The notes beneath the pieces are model-generated. The model was not told where the DNA came from. It did not search any database and saw only the letters and a list, made by a program, of their open reading frames with translations. Below, piece after piece: positions 45,331 through 54,351 of a DNA stretch of 64,000 nucleotides. Each line of letters starts with the position of its first letter. Position 1 is the stretch's first letter. Made by a program: the position numbers and the translations under genes. The stretch spans positions 531-64,530 of the forward strand of contig JAPLAU010000015.1 of assembly GCA_026393115.1 (NCBI GenBank). Reading direction: 5' to 3'. The DNA is from Actinomycetota bacterium. Its GTDB lineage: Bacteria > Actinomycetota > Actinomycetes > S36-B12 > CAIYMF01.

Positions 45331-45978
45331 ATGAGCGATACGTTCACGGGATTTCCTGTTGAGGCCTTCGACTTCTATGAGCAGCTCGAAGCCAACAACA
45401 ACAAGACGTGGTGGACCGAGCACCGAGGCACCTATGAGACGGCGGTCAAGGCGCCCCTCGTGGCTCTCACCGATGAACTTGAGCCCGAGTTTGGCGCTCC
45501 CAAACTCTTCCGGCCGTACAACGACCAACGCTTCAGTAAGGGCGCGCCGCTCAAAACCCATCAGGGCGCCACGGTGATGCTCGAGGATTCAGTGGGACTG
45601 TACGTGCAGGTGTCGACCGAAGGACTCATGGTCGCCGGCGGATGGTTCTCCCCGGGCGGCGACCAGGTGCGTCGCTACCGCGAAGCCGTGGCGGGTGCTG
45701 GAGGTGTGGTGCTTGAAAAGTTGGTGGCGGGACTACCACGTACCTGGGATATCGATGGCAATCAGTTGGCCACGCGCCCCAAGGGGTACGACATTGATCA
45801 CCCGCGTATCGATTTGCTGCGCAACCGCCGGCTCACTGTTGCGCGTCGCTACCCGGTTGAACCGTGGCTGAGCACGCGCAAGGTGCTCACCACCGTGCGC
45901 AAAGACTGGCGGTTGATCATGCCGCTATTGGAGTGGTTGGCCGATCACGTCGGCCCCGTCGACGACCCGGGCGCATAA
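45331..45978 (+). CDS. DUF2461-family protein
   Basis: A 215-residue protein with the DUF2461 pattern: FPVEAFDFYEQLEANNNKTW, LFRPYNDQRFSKGAPLKTHQ, GLYVQVSTEGLMVAGGWF and RKVLTTVRKDWRLIMPLLEW. Members are widespread in bacteria and of unknown function. ATG 45331 follows GACTAGGGGT; no ribosome site is evident. The PLDc_N-like gene starts 9 bases after the stop. Confidence 0.9.
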   Translation: MSDTFTGFPVEAFDFYEQLEANNNKTWWTEHRGTYETAVKAPLVALTDELEPEFGAPKLFRPYNDQRFSKGAPLKTHQGATVMLEDSVGLYVQVSTEGLMVAGGWFSPGGDQVRRYREAVAGAGGVVLEKLVAGLPRTWDIDGNQLATRPKGYDIDHPRIDLLRNRRLTVARRYPVEPWLSTRKVLTTVRKDWRLIMPLLEWLADHVGPVDDPGA

Positions 45979-45987
45979 GATTGAGGC

Positions 45988-46206
45988 ATGGCAAAGCGAC
46001 CGTGGAGTGAACTGACCCGACCGCAGCAAACGGCCATCGTCGTCGTGGGCATCGTCGAAGTAGCGCTCACCACGGTGGCGATGATTGACCTCGTACGACG
46101 TCCCAGCACACTCGTGCGCGGGCCGAAATTGGCGTGGGCACTGGGATGCGTGGTGCAGCCCGTGGGGCCGATCGCCTATCTCGCTCTCGGACGCAAAGGT
46201 GTGTGA
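45988..46206 (+). CDS. PLD-nuclease N-terminal-like (PLDc_N) membrane protein
   Basis: This 72-residue protein has two membrane helices (TAIVVVGIVEVALTTVAMID and LAWALGCVVQPVGPIAYLAL) joined by LVRRPSTLVRGPK, the recognisable PLDc_N loop. Function is unknown; related domains anchor cardiolipin synthases. TAAGAT followed by 6 bases precedes the ATG, allowing leaderless expression. Confidence 0.82.
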   Translation: MAKRPWSELTRPQQTAIVVVGIVEVALTTVAMIDLVRRPSTLVRGPKLAWALGCVVQPVGPIAYLALGRKGV

Positions 46207-46282
46207 CGGCAACCACTGAGGCCTCGTCAACGACGTGTCTGGCATGGCATTGAAGGTTGCGTTTGCGTGGCATGCTGTGGGG

Positions 46283-47356
46283 ATGCGCCGCCTGCTGCTC
46301 GGAACTGTTGTGCTCACCGTGGGTCTGGCCGCGTGCTCGCAAGCCGCGCCACCTGCGCCCGTCGTGCCGTCGCCTACTCCCACATCGGCTTCGCCGACTG
46401 CGACGCCCACCCCGACGCCCACACCCACCCCTACACCCACGCTGGTTGTGGTCAATCCCCTCACCGGACTTCCCCCTGCGGGTGGTGTGGTGTCGAATCG
46501 ACCGGCGCTGATGGTGAAGATCGATGATGTGGGCGGCGCACTTCCGCAGACCGGCCTTCCGAAGGCCGACATCGTGGTTGAGCAACCGATGGAAGGCGGG
46601 CTCACCCGATTCATGGCGATCTTCCAATCACAAGAACCCGGCATCGTCGGGCCAATTCGTTCAGCCAGACCGGTAGACGCGCAGATCACGCGAATGTTGG
46701 GTCCGACCATTCTGCTGTTCTCGGGTGCCAGTCCCTACGAGATTGCTCCGGTCAAGGCCGACAGTCATGCGCTGCTCATCGCCGACGACTGGTCGACCGC
46801 CCCCGGTACTTTCGAACGGCATTCAGATAAGTCCGGTGAACACAACCTCTACGGAGACACCGCGAAGGCGTGGAAGTTTGGACTTGCGCACGGTGCGAAG
46901 ACCGGCCCGCCGAACGCACCACTGACGTTCACGCCGGCCGTTGCCCCCGGGGCCACTCCGGTCAAGGAAGTCTCACTTGACTTCGGAGACACTCGGGTTC
47001 GGTGGGACTGGGATTCGAAGGCGGGTGTATGGCTGCGCTCGCAGAACGGGCGCGAGCACGACGATGCGGAAAAGGGCCAACTCAACGCCGATACGGTTCT
47101 GGTGATCTCGGTGCCGGTGCGCTACGACTCGTCGATTCACGATGTGCTGGGCACGCCAACTCCGCTCCCCACGACTACGGGTACCGGCACGGCGTGGCTC
47201 TACCGCGATGGCACTGGCATCAAAGTGACTTGGAGTCGGCCGACCGTCGATGACCCGTTCGTACTCACGGATGCTTCCGGCGCAAAAGTGGGCGTGAAGC
47301 CTGGTCGTACCTGGATCGAGTTACTTGATGCACCGCGAAAGCCGCAGACGTCCTAG
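46283..47356 (+). CDS. DUF3048-domain lipoprotein (YerB-like)
   Basis: ATG 46283 gives a lipoprotein signal, RRLLLGTVVLTVGLAAC, with a clear lipobox ending in Cys. A Pro/Thr-rich linker (about residues 20-56) follows, then the DUF3048 domain: VVSNRPALMVKIDDVGGALP, GGLTRFMAIFQS and PIRSARPVD. The later half includes GTAWLYRDGTGIKVTWSRP. The protein of 357 residues is exported and membrane-anchored; YerB homologues have no settled function. An earlier in-frame start at 46235 would spoil the signal peptide. Confidence 0.9.
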   Translation: MRRLLLGTVVLTVGLAACSQAAPPAPVVPSPTPTSASPTATPTPTPTPTPTPTLVVVNPLTGLPPAGGVVSNRPALMVKIDDVGGALPQTGLPKADIVVEQPMEGGLTRFMAIFQSQEPGIVGPIRSARPVDAQITRMLGPTILLFSGASPYEIAPVKADSHALLIADDWSTAPGTFERHSDKSGEHNLYGDTAKAWKFGLAHGAKTGPPNAPLTFTPAVAPGATPVKEVSLDFGDTRVRWDWDSKAGVWLRSQNGREHDDAEKGQLNADTVLVISVPVRYDSSIHDVLGTPTPLPTTTGTGTAWLYRDGTGIKVTWSRPTVDDPFVLTDASGAKVGVKPGRTWIELLDAPRKPQTS

Positions 47357-47357
47357 A

Positions 47358-47375
47358 CCTCGATTTGGTTCGAGG
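47358..47375. terminator. Short hairpin between convergent genes
   Basis: CCTCGA (47358-47363) pairs with TCGAGG (47370-47375) over a TTTGGT loop in the 25-base gap between the converging lipoprotein and 2-hydroxyacid oxidase genes. It is small and only plausible as a bidirectional terminator. Confidence 0.4.
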
Positions 47376-47381
47376 CTCGCC

Positions 47382-48458
47382 TTAGTTCCGGAGTGTGGCT
47401 CGGTCAGGCATTGCGACGATTGAGCGATCGAGTCGACTCATTTTCCGCGCACCGACGAGCACGAGCGATCTGGTGAAGTCATCGAGGAGCAGAGACATTA
47501 CCTGCTGAACACCTTCGGCTCCGGCGAGGCTCAGACCCCACTGCACCGGGCGCCCGATGAATGCGGCGTCGGCACCGAGGGCGATGGCCTTGACCACATC
47601 GAGCCCAGAGCGGATTCCGCTATCGACCATCACTGACGCGGTGCCGTTGACGGCCTCAACAATCTCAGGAAGCGCGTACGCGGTGGGCACCGCGGTATCC
47701 AACTGGCGACCCCCGTGATTGGAGACGATGATGCCCGATGCGCCGTGCTCAACTGCGAGCAAGGCGTCGTCTCCGCGGAGCAGACCTTTGACGACGACCG
47801 GCACGGTTGAGTGTGCGACGATTTGGGCCAATGAGTCCCACGTGAGGTCATGATGCAGCGAGGCCCACATCGGTGCCAGCCGGGGATCGGATGCACCGGC
47901 CTCGGCAAGACATGGGACCACTTGCTTTCCGCGAAGGACGAATCCGGTGTCTACGTCACGCTGACGTAGACCCAGCGTCGCGAGGTCGACGGTGAGGACG
48001 ATCGCACCCGCACCGGCCGCGATGGCGCGGTCGACGAGCGCCAAAGTAAGTCCCCAGTCGGCGAAGGCGTACAACTGGAACCACCAGTTCAAGCCGTCAA
48101 CGGATTCGAGTTCGGCGAAGCCGGCGGAGGCGAAGGTTGAGTGGCAGTAAAGCGTCTGCGTTGCTGCCGCGGCCTGCGCGACGAGTCGCCCACCCCCGGG
48201 ATGGAGCAGTTCCTGAAATCCCATCGGCGCGATCATGATGGGGTGAGCCAGCGGCCGGCCGAGCACCGTTACTGATGTGTCGACTGCTCCTGCATTGGCA
48301 AGCATTCGAGGGCGCACCGAGATGCTTTGCCATGCGTCGGCATTACGTCCGACGGTGAGACCCTCGCTAGCGCCGCCATTGATGTAGCCCACGAGTCCTT
48401 CGGGCTGTACAAGCGCGAACGCCCTGTGGAAACCGTCGATCGTGGTAGGTAAGGGCAC
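47382..48458 (-). CDS. FMN-dependent alpha-hydroxy-acid oxidase/dehydrogenase
   Basis: The 358-residue protein has the full FMN-dependent 2-hydroxyacid pattern: GYINGGASEGLTVGRNADAW, IMIAPMGFQELLHPGGGRL, FQLYAF, and the active-site lysine VVVKGLLRGDDA followed by IIVSNHGGRQLD (His and Arg). It oxidises an L-2-hydroxy acid such as lactate or glycolate, using O2 or the respiratory chain; the acceptor cannot be told. GTG 48458 is 7 bases after TAGTGT (48466-48471), suggesting a leaderless transcript. Confidence 0.92.
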   Translation of the reverse strand: MPLPTTIDGFHRAFALVQPEGLVGYINGGASEGLTVGRNADAWQSISVRPRMLANAGAVDTSVTVLGRPLAHPIMIAPMGFQELLHPGGGRLVAQAAAATQTLYCHSTFASAGFAELESVDGLNWWFQLYAFADWGLTLALVDRAIAAGAGAIVLTVDLATLGLRQRDVDTGFVLRGKQVVPCLAEAGASDPRLAPMWASLHHDLTWDSLAQIVAHSTVPVVVKGLLRGDDALLAVEHGASGIIVSNHGGRQLDTAVPTAYALPEIVEAVNGTASVMVDSGIRSGLDVVKAIALGADAAFIGRPVQWGLSLAGAEGVQQVMSLLLDDFTRSLVLVGARKMSRLDRSIVAMPDRATLRN

Positions 48459-48665
48459 CCGCTACACACTAGTGAGCGCAATGAGGCATGACCTCGGCAG
48501 GTTGCGCTGGAGGTACATCTGCCTAGTGCCTGCTGGTGTCGCATGCGATGATGGCGCATCGCTACTTCACGTACTCCCCAGTCTCCTCCCACACCGACGG
48601 CTGATCTGACGCCCATTCAGAAGGCGTCACGCTGGTCGTCGCTGTCACTTCGCCTCGCGCTGCTG

Positions 48666-50042
48666 ATGGCCATCGTGCTTGTGCTGAGCGGATTGATCAC
48701 GGCGATCTACTCGGCCACGTCAACTCGTAGCGCATCTGCGGCAGCATCTGAGGATTCCACGGAGAACGCACACAAGGCAACGGGACTTCTGATTGAGCAG
48801 GCGTACGCCGACACTCAACGAGCACGAACTACTGCCATGGAAACTAGGAAAGCCGAACTCAAGAACATTGGTGCCCCGATCGCCTCAGCGCTCGATGAAT
48901 TGCGTGCGCGAGTGGCGAAGGGAGAGTTGACCCTGCCTGAAGCCAAGCTTGCTGGCCTCGCGATCATTCGCTCTGTACGCTTCAACAAGAGCGACTTCTT
49001 CTTCGCGTTCGACTCAGATGGCACCTCGATCGCCAATCCCAACCGGCAGTTCGAGGGTAAAAACTTGATGAAGCAGCAAGACCCCAGTGGCATCTTCACT
49101 GTGCGCGAATTACTGAAGATGGCCGACGAAAAGGGCAGCGGCTACCTCGAGTACTCATGGGTCAAATTGAACGAGACGGCGCCATCGCCCAAGGTCGGCT
49201 ACGTCTACCGGTATGCCCCGTGGAATTGGATCATCGGTACTGGCGTCTACGTCGATGACATCGATAAGGCTGCGGCCGCCCGTCTCGAAGCGACCAAGCA
49301 GGCACTCGGCGACTCATTCAGTCGGGTGGCGCTCGCCGAGAGTGGCCTGCTCTTCGTGCTCGACAAGGATGGAAAGGTCGTGGTCTCCCCTTCGAACCGT
49401 GACCTCTCCGAGTTGGGAACCACCGACTGGGGACGGAATCTGACGACGAGTCTGGTTGCGTCAGCGCCGAAGTCGTCGAAGGAGATCGTGCTGACAAACC
49501 ATGATGCAGCGCTCACCGGCACCAGTGAGCCGTGGGTCATGGATGTATCGACCTTCCCTGAACTCGGCTGGACTCTCGTTTCGGCGGTCCCCCAGTCGGA
49601 GATTCAGGCGCCGGGCAATAGCCAGGCACTGCGTCAAGGCCTAATCAGCCTCAGCGTGCTGCTGCTCGGCCTGATCATCGGACTGGCGGCCAGTCGTCGT
49701 CTCGTTCGACCTGTTGCCACCATGACCAAGGCGGCAGCGGCGCTGGAGGCGAACTCCTTTGAGCCTGAAATGCTCGACGAGGCGGCCGCTCGCAAGGATG
49801 AGGTGGGGCTTTTGGCCCGCGCCTTCCAGCGCATGGGGGCCGAGGTCGTCTCACGTGAGCGCAAGTTGCGAGAGCAGGTGCGAACCTTGACCGTGGTTGT
49901 TGACCGGCAGAAGGTGGCCGAGGAGTCTGGTGCCATCACCGAATCGGACTTCTTCAAAGACCTTCAGGCGAAGAAGGAAGCGCTTCGAGCCAGAAATGCA
50001 GCGCCACCCGACTCTGATGACACCGGTCGAACGGTCACCTAG
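48666..50042 (+). CDS. Double-Cache/HAMP membrane receptor without an output domain
   Basis: From ATG 48666 the product has 458 residues: a membrane helix (1-16), a periplasmic Cache region with SDFFFAFDSDGTSIANP and APWNWIIGTGVYVDDID, a second Cache-like unit (about 220-312), a second helix (324-342), HAMP (343-395) and a coiled coil to the end. No kinase, cyclase, GGDEF or methyl-accepting domain follows. The frame stays open for 38 codons upstream and reads SRWSSLSLRLALL before the ATG, like a natural cytoplasmic/TM start, but no ATG, GTG or TTG lies there. The true start may be a rare codon such as CTG 48606. Confidence 0.82.
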   Translation: MAIVLVLSGLITAIYSATSTRSASAAASEDSTENAHKATGLLIEQAYADTQRARTTAMETRKAELKNIGAPIASALDELRARVAKGELTLPEAKLAGLAIIRSVRFNKSDFFFAFDSDGTSIANPNRQFEGKNLMKQQDPSGIFTVRELLKMADEKGSGYLEYSWVKLNETAPSPKVGYVYRYAPWNWIIGTGVYVDDIDKAAAARLEATKQALGDSFSRVALAESGLLFVLDKDGKVVVSPSNRDLSELGTTDWGRNLTTSLVASAPKSSKEIVLTNHDAALTGTSEPWVMDVSTFPELGWTLVSAVPQSEIQAPGNSQALRQGLISLSVLLLGLIIGLAASRRLVRPVATMTKAAAALEANSFEPEMLDEAAARKDEVGLLARAFQRMGAEVVSRERKLREQVRTLTVVVDRQKVAEESGAITESDFFKDLQAKKEALRARNAAPPDSDDTGRTVT

Positions 50043-50066
50043 AGTCGGCCGAGAATCCCACGGTGG

Positions 50067-51293
50067 TCATGACTGCGCGAGGGGGGTTAATGGCGTTTCG
50101 CTTGCTTCGTCAACTCCAACAAACGGCGCTCGAAGCGTCGGCAGAATGTGTCGTCGGTTGATGACGAACATGACAAGCGCGATGACGGCATAGATCACGC
50201 ACAACGTCAGGCGACCACCCGTTCCTGTGACTGCGAATTGCACGGCGAACAGTGCGAGTAACGCCCACGCACCCCATCGAGGGAATCGCAGCGCCAGTAA
50301 AATGGCGACTCCCAACAGTGTTTGAGTCGCCGTCAGAAGCATCTCTTCGACTTGGCGCGAGTCGAGTGGAATTCCAGCAGCTCCGCCACCTCCGACCCAG
50401 TACGCGATCGGAATCGATCCGACGAGCAAGGTCCACTGGTTGACCTTGCTGGAGATGAGGGTGGCGATACCGTCCTGCGCATTTCCCCGAAGGGCGAAGA
50501 TGATCGCAACAATGAATTCGGGTGCTTCGGATGCGAGTGGTGCGAGCCACTGCACGAGGAGGAACTCATCGATCCCGAGTGTCTGGCCTGATTGCACCAG
50601 ACTTTCAGCGAAGGGTTTGGCGCTGAGCAGAATCACGACGGCAGCGGCGAGGAACATCGAGGTGACCATGATGCGGCGGACGCGTGGTGCCAGCGCGCCG
50701 ATGCTGGCGGCCGTTCCGATCAGATGCGGTTCTTCAACTTCCTGGCGTGTGACGCGGTAGAGGTAGTAGCCAAACCACGCAAGCAGGACGATGGCCAGAG
50801 GCATCGAGATGACAGCGGTGGCCGGGGCGATGAACGCGATGATTCCTGCAAAGAGAAGGAAACCGAGTTCGACGCGCGTTCCGTTTTCAAGAGGGAGCGC
50901 TTTCATCGGATTGCCCTCGCGACGAGCAACCATGAGGCCGAGTAGGACGACGACTGGCCAGCCCAAACCCATCAGCAATCGGTTCGAACCGGTCATGTTG
51001 GCGGCGGCGTAGGCGGTGTACGTGGGGTCGGAGCCGGCCGTGTAGGCGAAATAGAGGTCAACTGCATACTCGGGAAGCACCGCGATGAAGGCGAGTACGG
51101 CGATCGCTAGGCCGCCGGAGATATCCATTTGCGCGGCTTCGGCAGCCCACGCCAAGAGGAATGACGATGCCACAACGGCGCTTCCGAAGACTGCGAGTGA
51201 AACCAGCGGTTCGGCGTGCATTCCGGAAAGTCGCATCACGACGGCGGGCAGCATGAAGAGCGCCGCGAGGCTCACTCCCCGGAAACGAAGCAT
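50067..51293 (-). CDS. Sodium/calcium exchanger-family (CaCA) cation antiporter
   Basis: This 408-residue membrane protein has about ten to eleven helices and two alpha-repeats: AVLPEYAVDLYFAYTAGSD with AANMTGSNRLLMGLGWP, and SEAPEFIVAIIFALRGNAQD with KVNQWTLLVGSIPIAYW. Acidic residues in both PE motifs are those that bind cations in CaCA antiporters. It would exchange Ca2+ or another cation for Na+/H+. ATG 51293 is preferred because upstream sequence is not hydrophobic and belongs to the divergent promoter. Confidence 0.88.
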   Translation of the reverse strand: MLRFRGVSLAALFMLPAVVMRLSGMHAEPLVSLAVFGSAVVASSFLLAWAAEAAQMDISGGLAIAVLAFIAVLPEYAVDLYFAYTAGSDPTYTAYAAANMTGSNRLLMGLGWPVVVLLGLMVARREGNPMKALPLENGTRVELGFLLFAGIIAFIAPATAVISMPLAIVLLAWFGYYLYRVTRQEVEEPHLIGTAASIGALAPRVRRIMVTSMFLAAAVVILLSAKPFAESLVQSGQTLGIDEFLLVQWLAPLASEAPEFIVAIIFALRGNAQDGIATLISSKVNQWTLLVGSIPIAYWVGGGGAAGIPLDSRQVEEMLLTATQTLLGVAILLALRFPRWGAWALLALFAVQFAVTGTGGRLTLCVIYAVIALVMFVINRRHILPTLRAPFVGVDEASETPLTPLAQS

Positions 51294-51334
51294 GGGATGG
51301 ACCCTACCTGCCACCGAGGGAGTAGCCTCACCGA

Positions 51335-51364
51335 ATGGAATCGAGGTCGGAATGGCGGATTTGA
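51335..51364 (+). other. Possible 9-codon upstream ORF overlapping the DUF4239 start
   Basis: ATG 51335 lies 6 bases after a TAGCCT -10-like box (51323-51328) and encodes MESRSEWRI before TGA at 51362-51364. The frame differs from, and overlaps by 13 bases, the DUF4239 gene that starts at 51352. If transcription starts at this box, the first start codon met would be this one. Confidence 0.3.
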
Positions 51365-52185
51365 TCGAGTCGCAGGTGTGGATCCTGCTCTGCGTCCTCG
51401 TGGGCGTTGGCCTCGCCATTCTCGTACGCCGTTTCTATATCCGGCCGAGTAGTGGACCAACTCAGGATGACGGAAGTCGATTCACCGATGCGCTCACCTA
51501 CGTGTCGGGTGTGATCGGCATTCTGTTCGGCCTTCTTCTGCTGTTTACGGTGCAGCATTACACCGACACCGCCACGCTCGCCAAGGAACAGGCCGTCAGT
51601 TACGCCGCAGCCTTTGATGAGACCGAGGTTCTTCCACCCGCCAGCGCGGTGGCAGTTCAGCGAGGTTTGGTGTGCGTCATGCGGGCAACGGCGACCGATT
51701 TCTGGGCGGCTGCCGAGCGGGGTGATCTCACCGGCGATGCCAATGTGCTGGCATGGCATCACAGGGTCGTCAAAGATCTGTCGAAAATTGAGGGTTCGTC
51801 GGGACTGGAAGAAGGCGCCAGATCGTCGATTAGCGCCAAGCTGACAGATGCCGAAACCGCAGGTCAAGGCCTGCTGTTCAACGCCAAAGGCAATCTGCCG
51901 TTTGTGGCCCTGCTAGTGATTTGGGTTGGGACGGCGGTGCTGTCGTTCTTGATGGCGTTGAGTCTGCTCGATCGACCCCGCCTCGCCGTCGCCATGATCA
52001 CGTCGATGACTGTTCTGACCCTCGCGGTGATGGCGGCCCTCACGACATTTGCCAGCCCGTTTACTCCCATCGGCCCCACGGTGTCTCCTGACGCGCTCAA
52101 CGCGGTGATGCTTCGGCTTGAAGCGGCGCATCCCGGCCCTATCTGGGCAACGTGCGAGCGACTAGAACCATCGAAGACCCAGTAG
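51352..52185 (+). CDS. DUF4239-family membrane protein
   Basis: The 277-residue protein has four helices: two N-terminal (VWILLCVLVGVGLAILV and SGVIGILFGLLLLFTV) and two C-terminal (LPFVALLVIWVGTAVLSFLM and LAVAMITSMTVLTLAVMAAL), with a helical soluble segment between. This bestrophin-like DUF4239 layout has no firm function. ATG 51352 follows AGGTCGG. It is divergent from the cation antiporter by 58 bases. Confidence 0.8.
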   Translation: MADLIESQVWILLCVLVGVGLAILVRRFYIRPSSGPTQDDGSRFTDALTYVSGVIGILFGLLLLFTVQHYTDTATLAKEQAVSYAAAFDETEVLPPASAVAVQRGLVCVMRATATDFWAAAERGDLTGDANVLAWHHRVVKDLSKIEGSSGLEEGARSSISAKLTDAETAGQGLLFNAKGNLPFVALLVIWVGTAVLSFLMALSLLDRPRLAVAMITSMTVLTLAVMAALTTFASPFTPIGPTVSPDALNAVMLRLEAAHPGPIWATCERLEPSKTQ

Positions 52186-52195
52186 CCTGTCGACC

Positions 52196-53500
52196 ATGGG
52201 AAGCGTGACGACTGATAGATCGTCTCTTGCTCACGAACTCGCGGAGGCGCGGGAGCGATACCGAACTGCGCGGCCGGTTGCCGCCGCTCTCGACGAGCAA
52301 GCGCGCGACGTGATGCCGGGGGGCAATACGCGGTCGGTTCTGTATCACCCGCCCTTTCCGTTACGCATCGCACGCGCCTACGGATCAATGATTGTCGACG
52401 TCGACGGATACGAGTACGTCGATCTGCTGGGCGAATACACGGCCGGACTCTACGGCCACAACGACCCGGTTATTCTCAACGCCGTTCGTGAGGCACTCGA
52501 CGATGGCTTGGGCTTTGGCGCGCACAATACGCGCGAACTCGTGCTTGCCCGCCTACTTGTCGAGCGATTCCCGGCGCTTGAATTGGTGCGGTTCACCAAC
52601 TCTGGCACCGAAGCCAATCTCATGGCGGTGTCTTTAGCCCGGGCCACGACCGGTCGCTCCGCGATCGCGGTCATTGATGGCGGGTATCACGGTGGATTCT
52701 TGACATTCGGCGGCGGTGTCGGTTCCCCGGTGAATGCGCCATACGAGACGGTTCTGTTGACGTACAACGACATCGAGTCGAGTCGTGCGGCCCTTCGAGC
52801 ATCGGCCGGCAGAATCGCGGCCGTCCTGGTGGAGTCGACTCTGGGTTCAGGCGGCTGCATTCCTGGAAATCCTGACTACTTGCGCATGCTTCAAGATGAA
52901 GCCCGGGCGGCAGGCGCATTGTTCATCCTTGACGAGGTGATGACCTCGCGACTGGGTCCTCACGGCTCTGCTCCAGAGCTTGGCCTCGAACCCGATCTCA
53001 TCACGCTTGGAAAGTACCTCGGTGGCGGGCTGACGTTCGGCGCCTTTGGCGGGCGTTCTGATGTGATGGCCGCGTTCGACCCGTCCAAGCCCGGTGCGCT
53101 CCCACACGCAGGCACTTTCAATAACAACGTGTTGACCATGGCGGCAGGTATTGCCGGCCTCACCCACCTGCTCACCGACGACGCACTCAATGCACTGAAT
53201 GCCCGAGGTGATCGGTTGCGGATAACCCTGCAGTCGCTCATGGCGCCGTACGGATGGACCGCGAGCGGCAGCGGTTCGATGGTCGGATTCCATCCGGTGA
53301 CGGGTCCGATCACGCGGCCAGCAGATCTTGCCGATGCTGATCCGGGACGACGCGAACTGCTGTTCCTCGATCTGCTCGAACGCGGGTGGCGCCCGGCGCT
53401 GCGTGGGTTTATCGCGCTCAGTTTGGCGGTAACCGACGATGACATCGACCGATTCATCGACGATGTCGTGACTGTGTTGGCTGCTCGTTCGTCGCTGTGA
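52196..53500 (+). CDS. Class III PLP aminotransferase, glutamate-1-semialdehyde mutase-like
   Basis: This 434-residue PLP enzyme has VMPGGNTRSVLYHPPFPLRI, RFTNSGTEANLMAVSLARA, ILDEVMTS and the PLP lysine in ITLGKYLGGGLTFGAFGG. The wording matches HemL-like aminotransferases that are often not in haem synthesis. Substrate unknown; it may transfer or move an amino group on an amino acid. The ATG lies 7 bases after TAGCCT (52183-52188), inside the end of the previous gene, so a leaderless promoter is possible. No ribosome site is present. Confidence 0.9.
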   Translation: MGSVTTDRSSLAHELAEARERYRTARPVAAALDEQARDVMPGGNTRSVLYHPPFPLRIARAYGSMIVDVDGYEYVDLLGEYTAGLYGHNDPVILNAVREALDDGLGFGAHNTRELVLARLLVERFPALELVRFTNSGTEANLMAVSLARATTGRSAIAVIDGGYHGGFLTFGGGVGSPVNAPYETVLLTYNDIESSRAALRASAGRIAAVLVESTLGSGGCIPGNPDYLRMLQDEARAAGALFILDEVMTSRLGPHGSAPELGLEPDLITLGKYLGGGLTFGAFGGRSDVMAAFDPSKPGALPHAGTFNNNVLTMAAGIAGLTHLLTDDALNALNARGDRLRITLQSLMAPYGWTASGSGSMVGFHPVTGPITRPADLADADPGRRELLFLDLLERGWRPALRGFIALSLAVTDDDIDRFIDDVVTVLAARSSL

Positions 53501-53504
53501 TCGG

Positions 53505-54326
53505 TCAGCGCAGTCGGCGCGAGAGTTCGCGCGCGTAGGTGCGCACAAGTTCAGCAAGTACTTGGCGGGCCTCGGCATCGGTTGATGGGGTAGAAAAACT
53601 GCCTCTATGCGTGCTGAGTGTCCCCCCATGCGGAAAGAGGGGGGAGCGGAAGGTCAGACCGATGGAAGCGACCGGGCGCTCATTGCGGTCGAGTGCGGCA
53701 GCAGCGACGCTTGCGAATCCATCGGTGATAAAGCCGTCTTCCTCGGCCCAGCCGCGGGCTGACTCGGTGCGCAGAAGTGCGGTGAGGCTGCGCGGTGTCG
53801 TCGGCCCGCGTCCGGTGCGATCGACGAACGCGTCCCGGCTTGGAAAGAGCGCGCGTACCTGAGCCGCCGGGAGGGCCGCGAGCAAAGCGCGTCCCGAGGC
53901 GGTGAGAGAGGCCGGTAGTCGAACGCCGACGTCTGCGACCACCGTGACCGGGCTTGTGGCCAGTTCATGCAGAGCGAGGTAGAGAGTCTCTCGTCCGTGC
54001 AGAACGCCGACGTGGGCAACGCAGGGAGCTGTCTCGCTGGCTCGCTGAGCCAGTCCGGCGAGCAGGGGGCGTGCCAGACGTTCAAGTGGTTCTTGGCGCA
54101 GGTAGGCCGTGCCGATTTCGAAAGCCGCCAGCCCCAGCCCCCACCTTTCATCTTCGGGGTAGTGCACGACGAATCCCTCGGCCTCCATGGCACTGAGCAG
54201 GTGGTAAACCGATGACCGCGGAAGACCGAGGTCGCGGGCGAGACCTGCGGCTGTCAGAGGCCCGGGCGCACCGGCGAGCGCCCGCATCACCAGGAGGGTG
54301 CGGGTGGCCGCAGGGACATTCGACAT
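53505..54326 (-). CDS. IclR-family regulator divergent from hutU, with repeat-encoded insertion
   Basis: The 273-residue protein has the IclR helix-turn-helix [20 protein letters not shown] and the effector domain ([31 protein letters not shown]). It very likely controls histidine utilisation, like IclR-type HutR of corynebacteria; a 14-bp dyad lies between it and hutU. Near the C terminus about 20 residues ([20 protein letters not shown]) have no counterpart in the usual IclR ending and are encoded by the hairpin repeat at 53584-53641. The frame is kept through the insertion, so the protein may still work. Confidence 0.87.
   Translation of the reverse strand: MSNVPAATRTLLVMRALAGAPGPLTAAGLARDLGLPRSSVYHLLSAMEAEGFVVHYPEDERWGLGLAAFEIGTAYLRQEPLERLARPLLAGLAQRASETAPCVAHVGVLHGRETLYLALHELATSPVTVVADVGVRLPASLTASGRALLAALPAAQVRALFPSRDAFVDRTGRGPTTPRSLTALLRTESARGWAEEDGFITDGFASVAAAALDRNERPVASIGLTFRSPLFPHGGTLSTHRGSFSTPSTDAEARQVLAELVRTYARELSRRLR
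53584..53641 (+). repeat. Dispersed hairpin repeat, copy 2 (inside the iclR-type gene)
   Basis: It matches copy 1 at about 46 of 58 positions, with TCTATGCGTG and CCCATGCGGA identical. TCCCCCC (53621-53627) pairs with GGGGGGA (53639-53645) around the loop ATGCGGAAAGA; the stem differs from copy 1 while the loop is conserved. It lies within coding sequence, antisense to the gene. Confidence 0.8.
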
Positions 54327-54337
54327 CGCACTCCAAA

Positions 54338-54351
54338 TCTCGGATACGAGA
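54338..54351. promoter_or_regulatory. Candidate HutR-type operator
   Basis: TCTCGGATACGAGA is a 14-bp dyad (TCTCG/CGAGA) in the 80-base gap between the iclR-type gene and hutU. Its outer TCT..AGA and central AT match the form of the corynebacterial HutR motif as remembered. An 8-bp inverted pair ACATTCGA (54316-54323) and TCGAATGT (54395-54402) also flanks the gap. Confidence 0.6.

Noticed and set aside
46370-46440. Short tandem C/A-rich repeats
   Set aside because: They encode the Pro/Thr-rich linker between the lipobox and the DUF3048 domain; no independent DNA element is needed.
47358-47380. GGTTCGAGGC resembling a tRNA T-loop
   Set aside because: No acceptor, D or anticodon arms can be drawn around it; it is part of a short hairpin between convergent genes.
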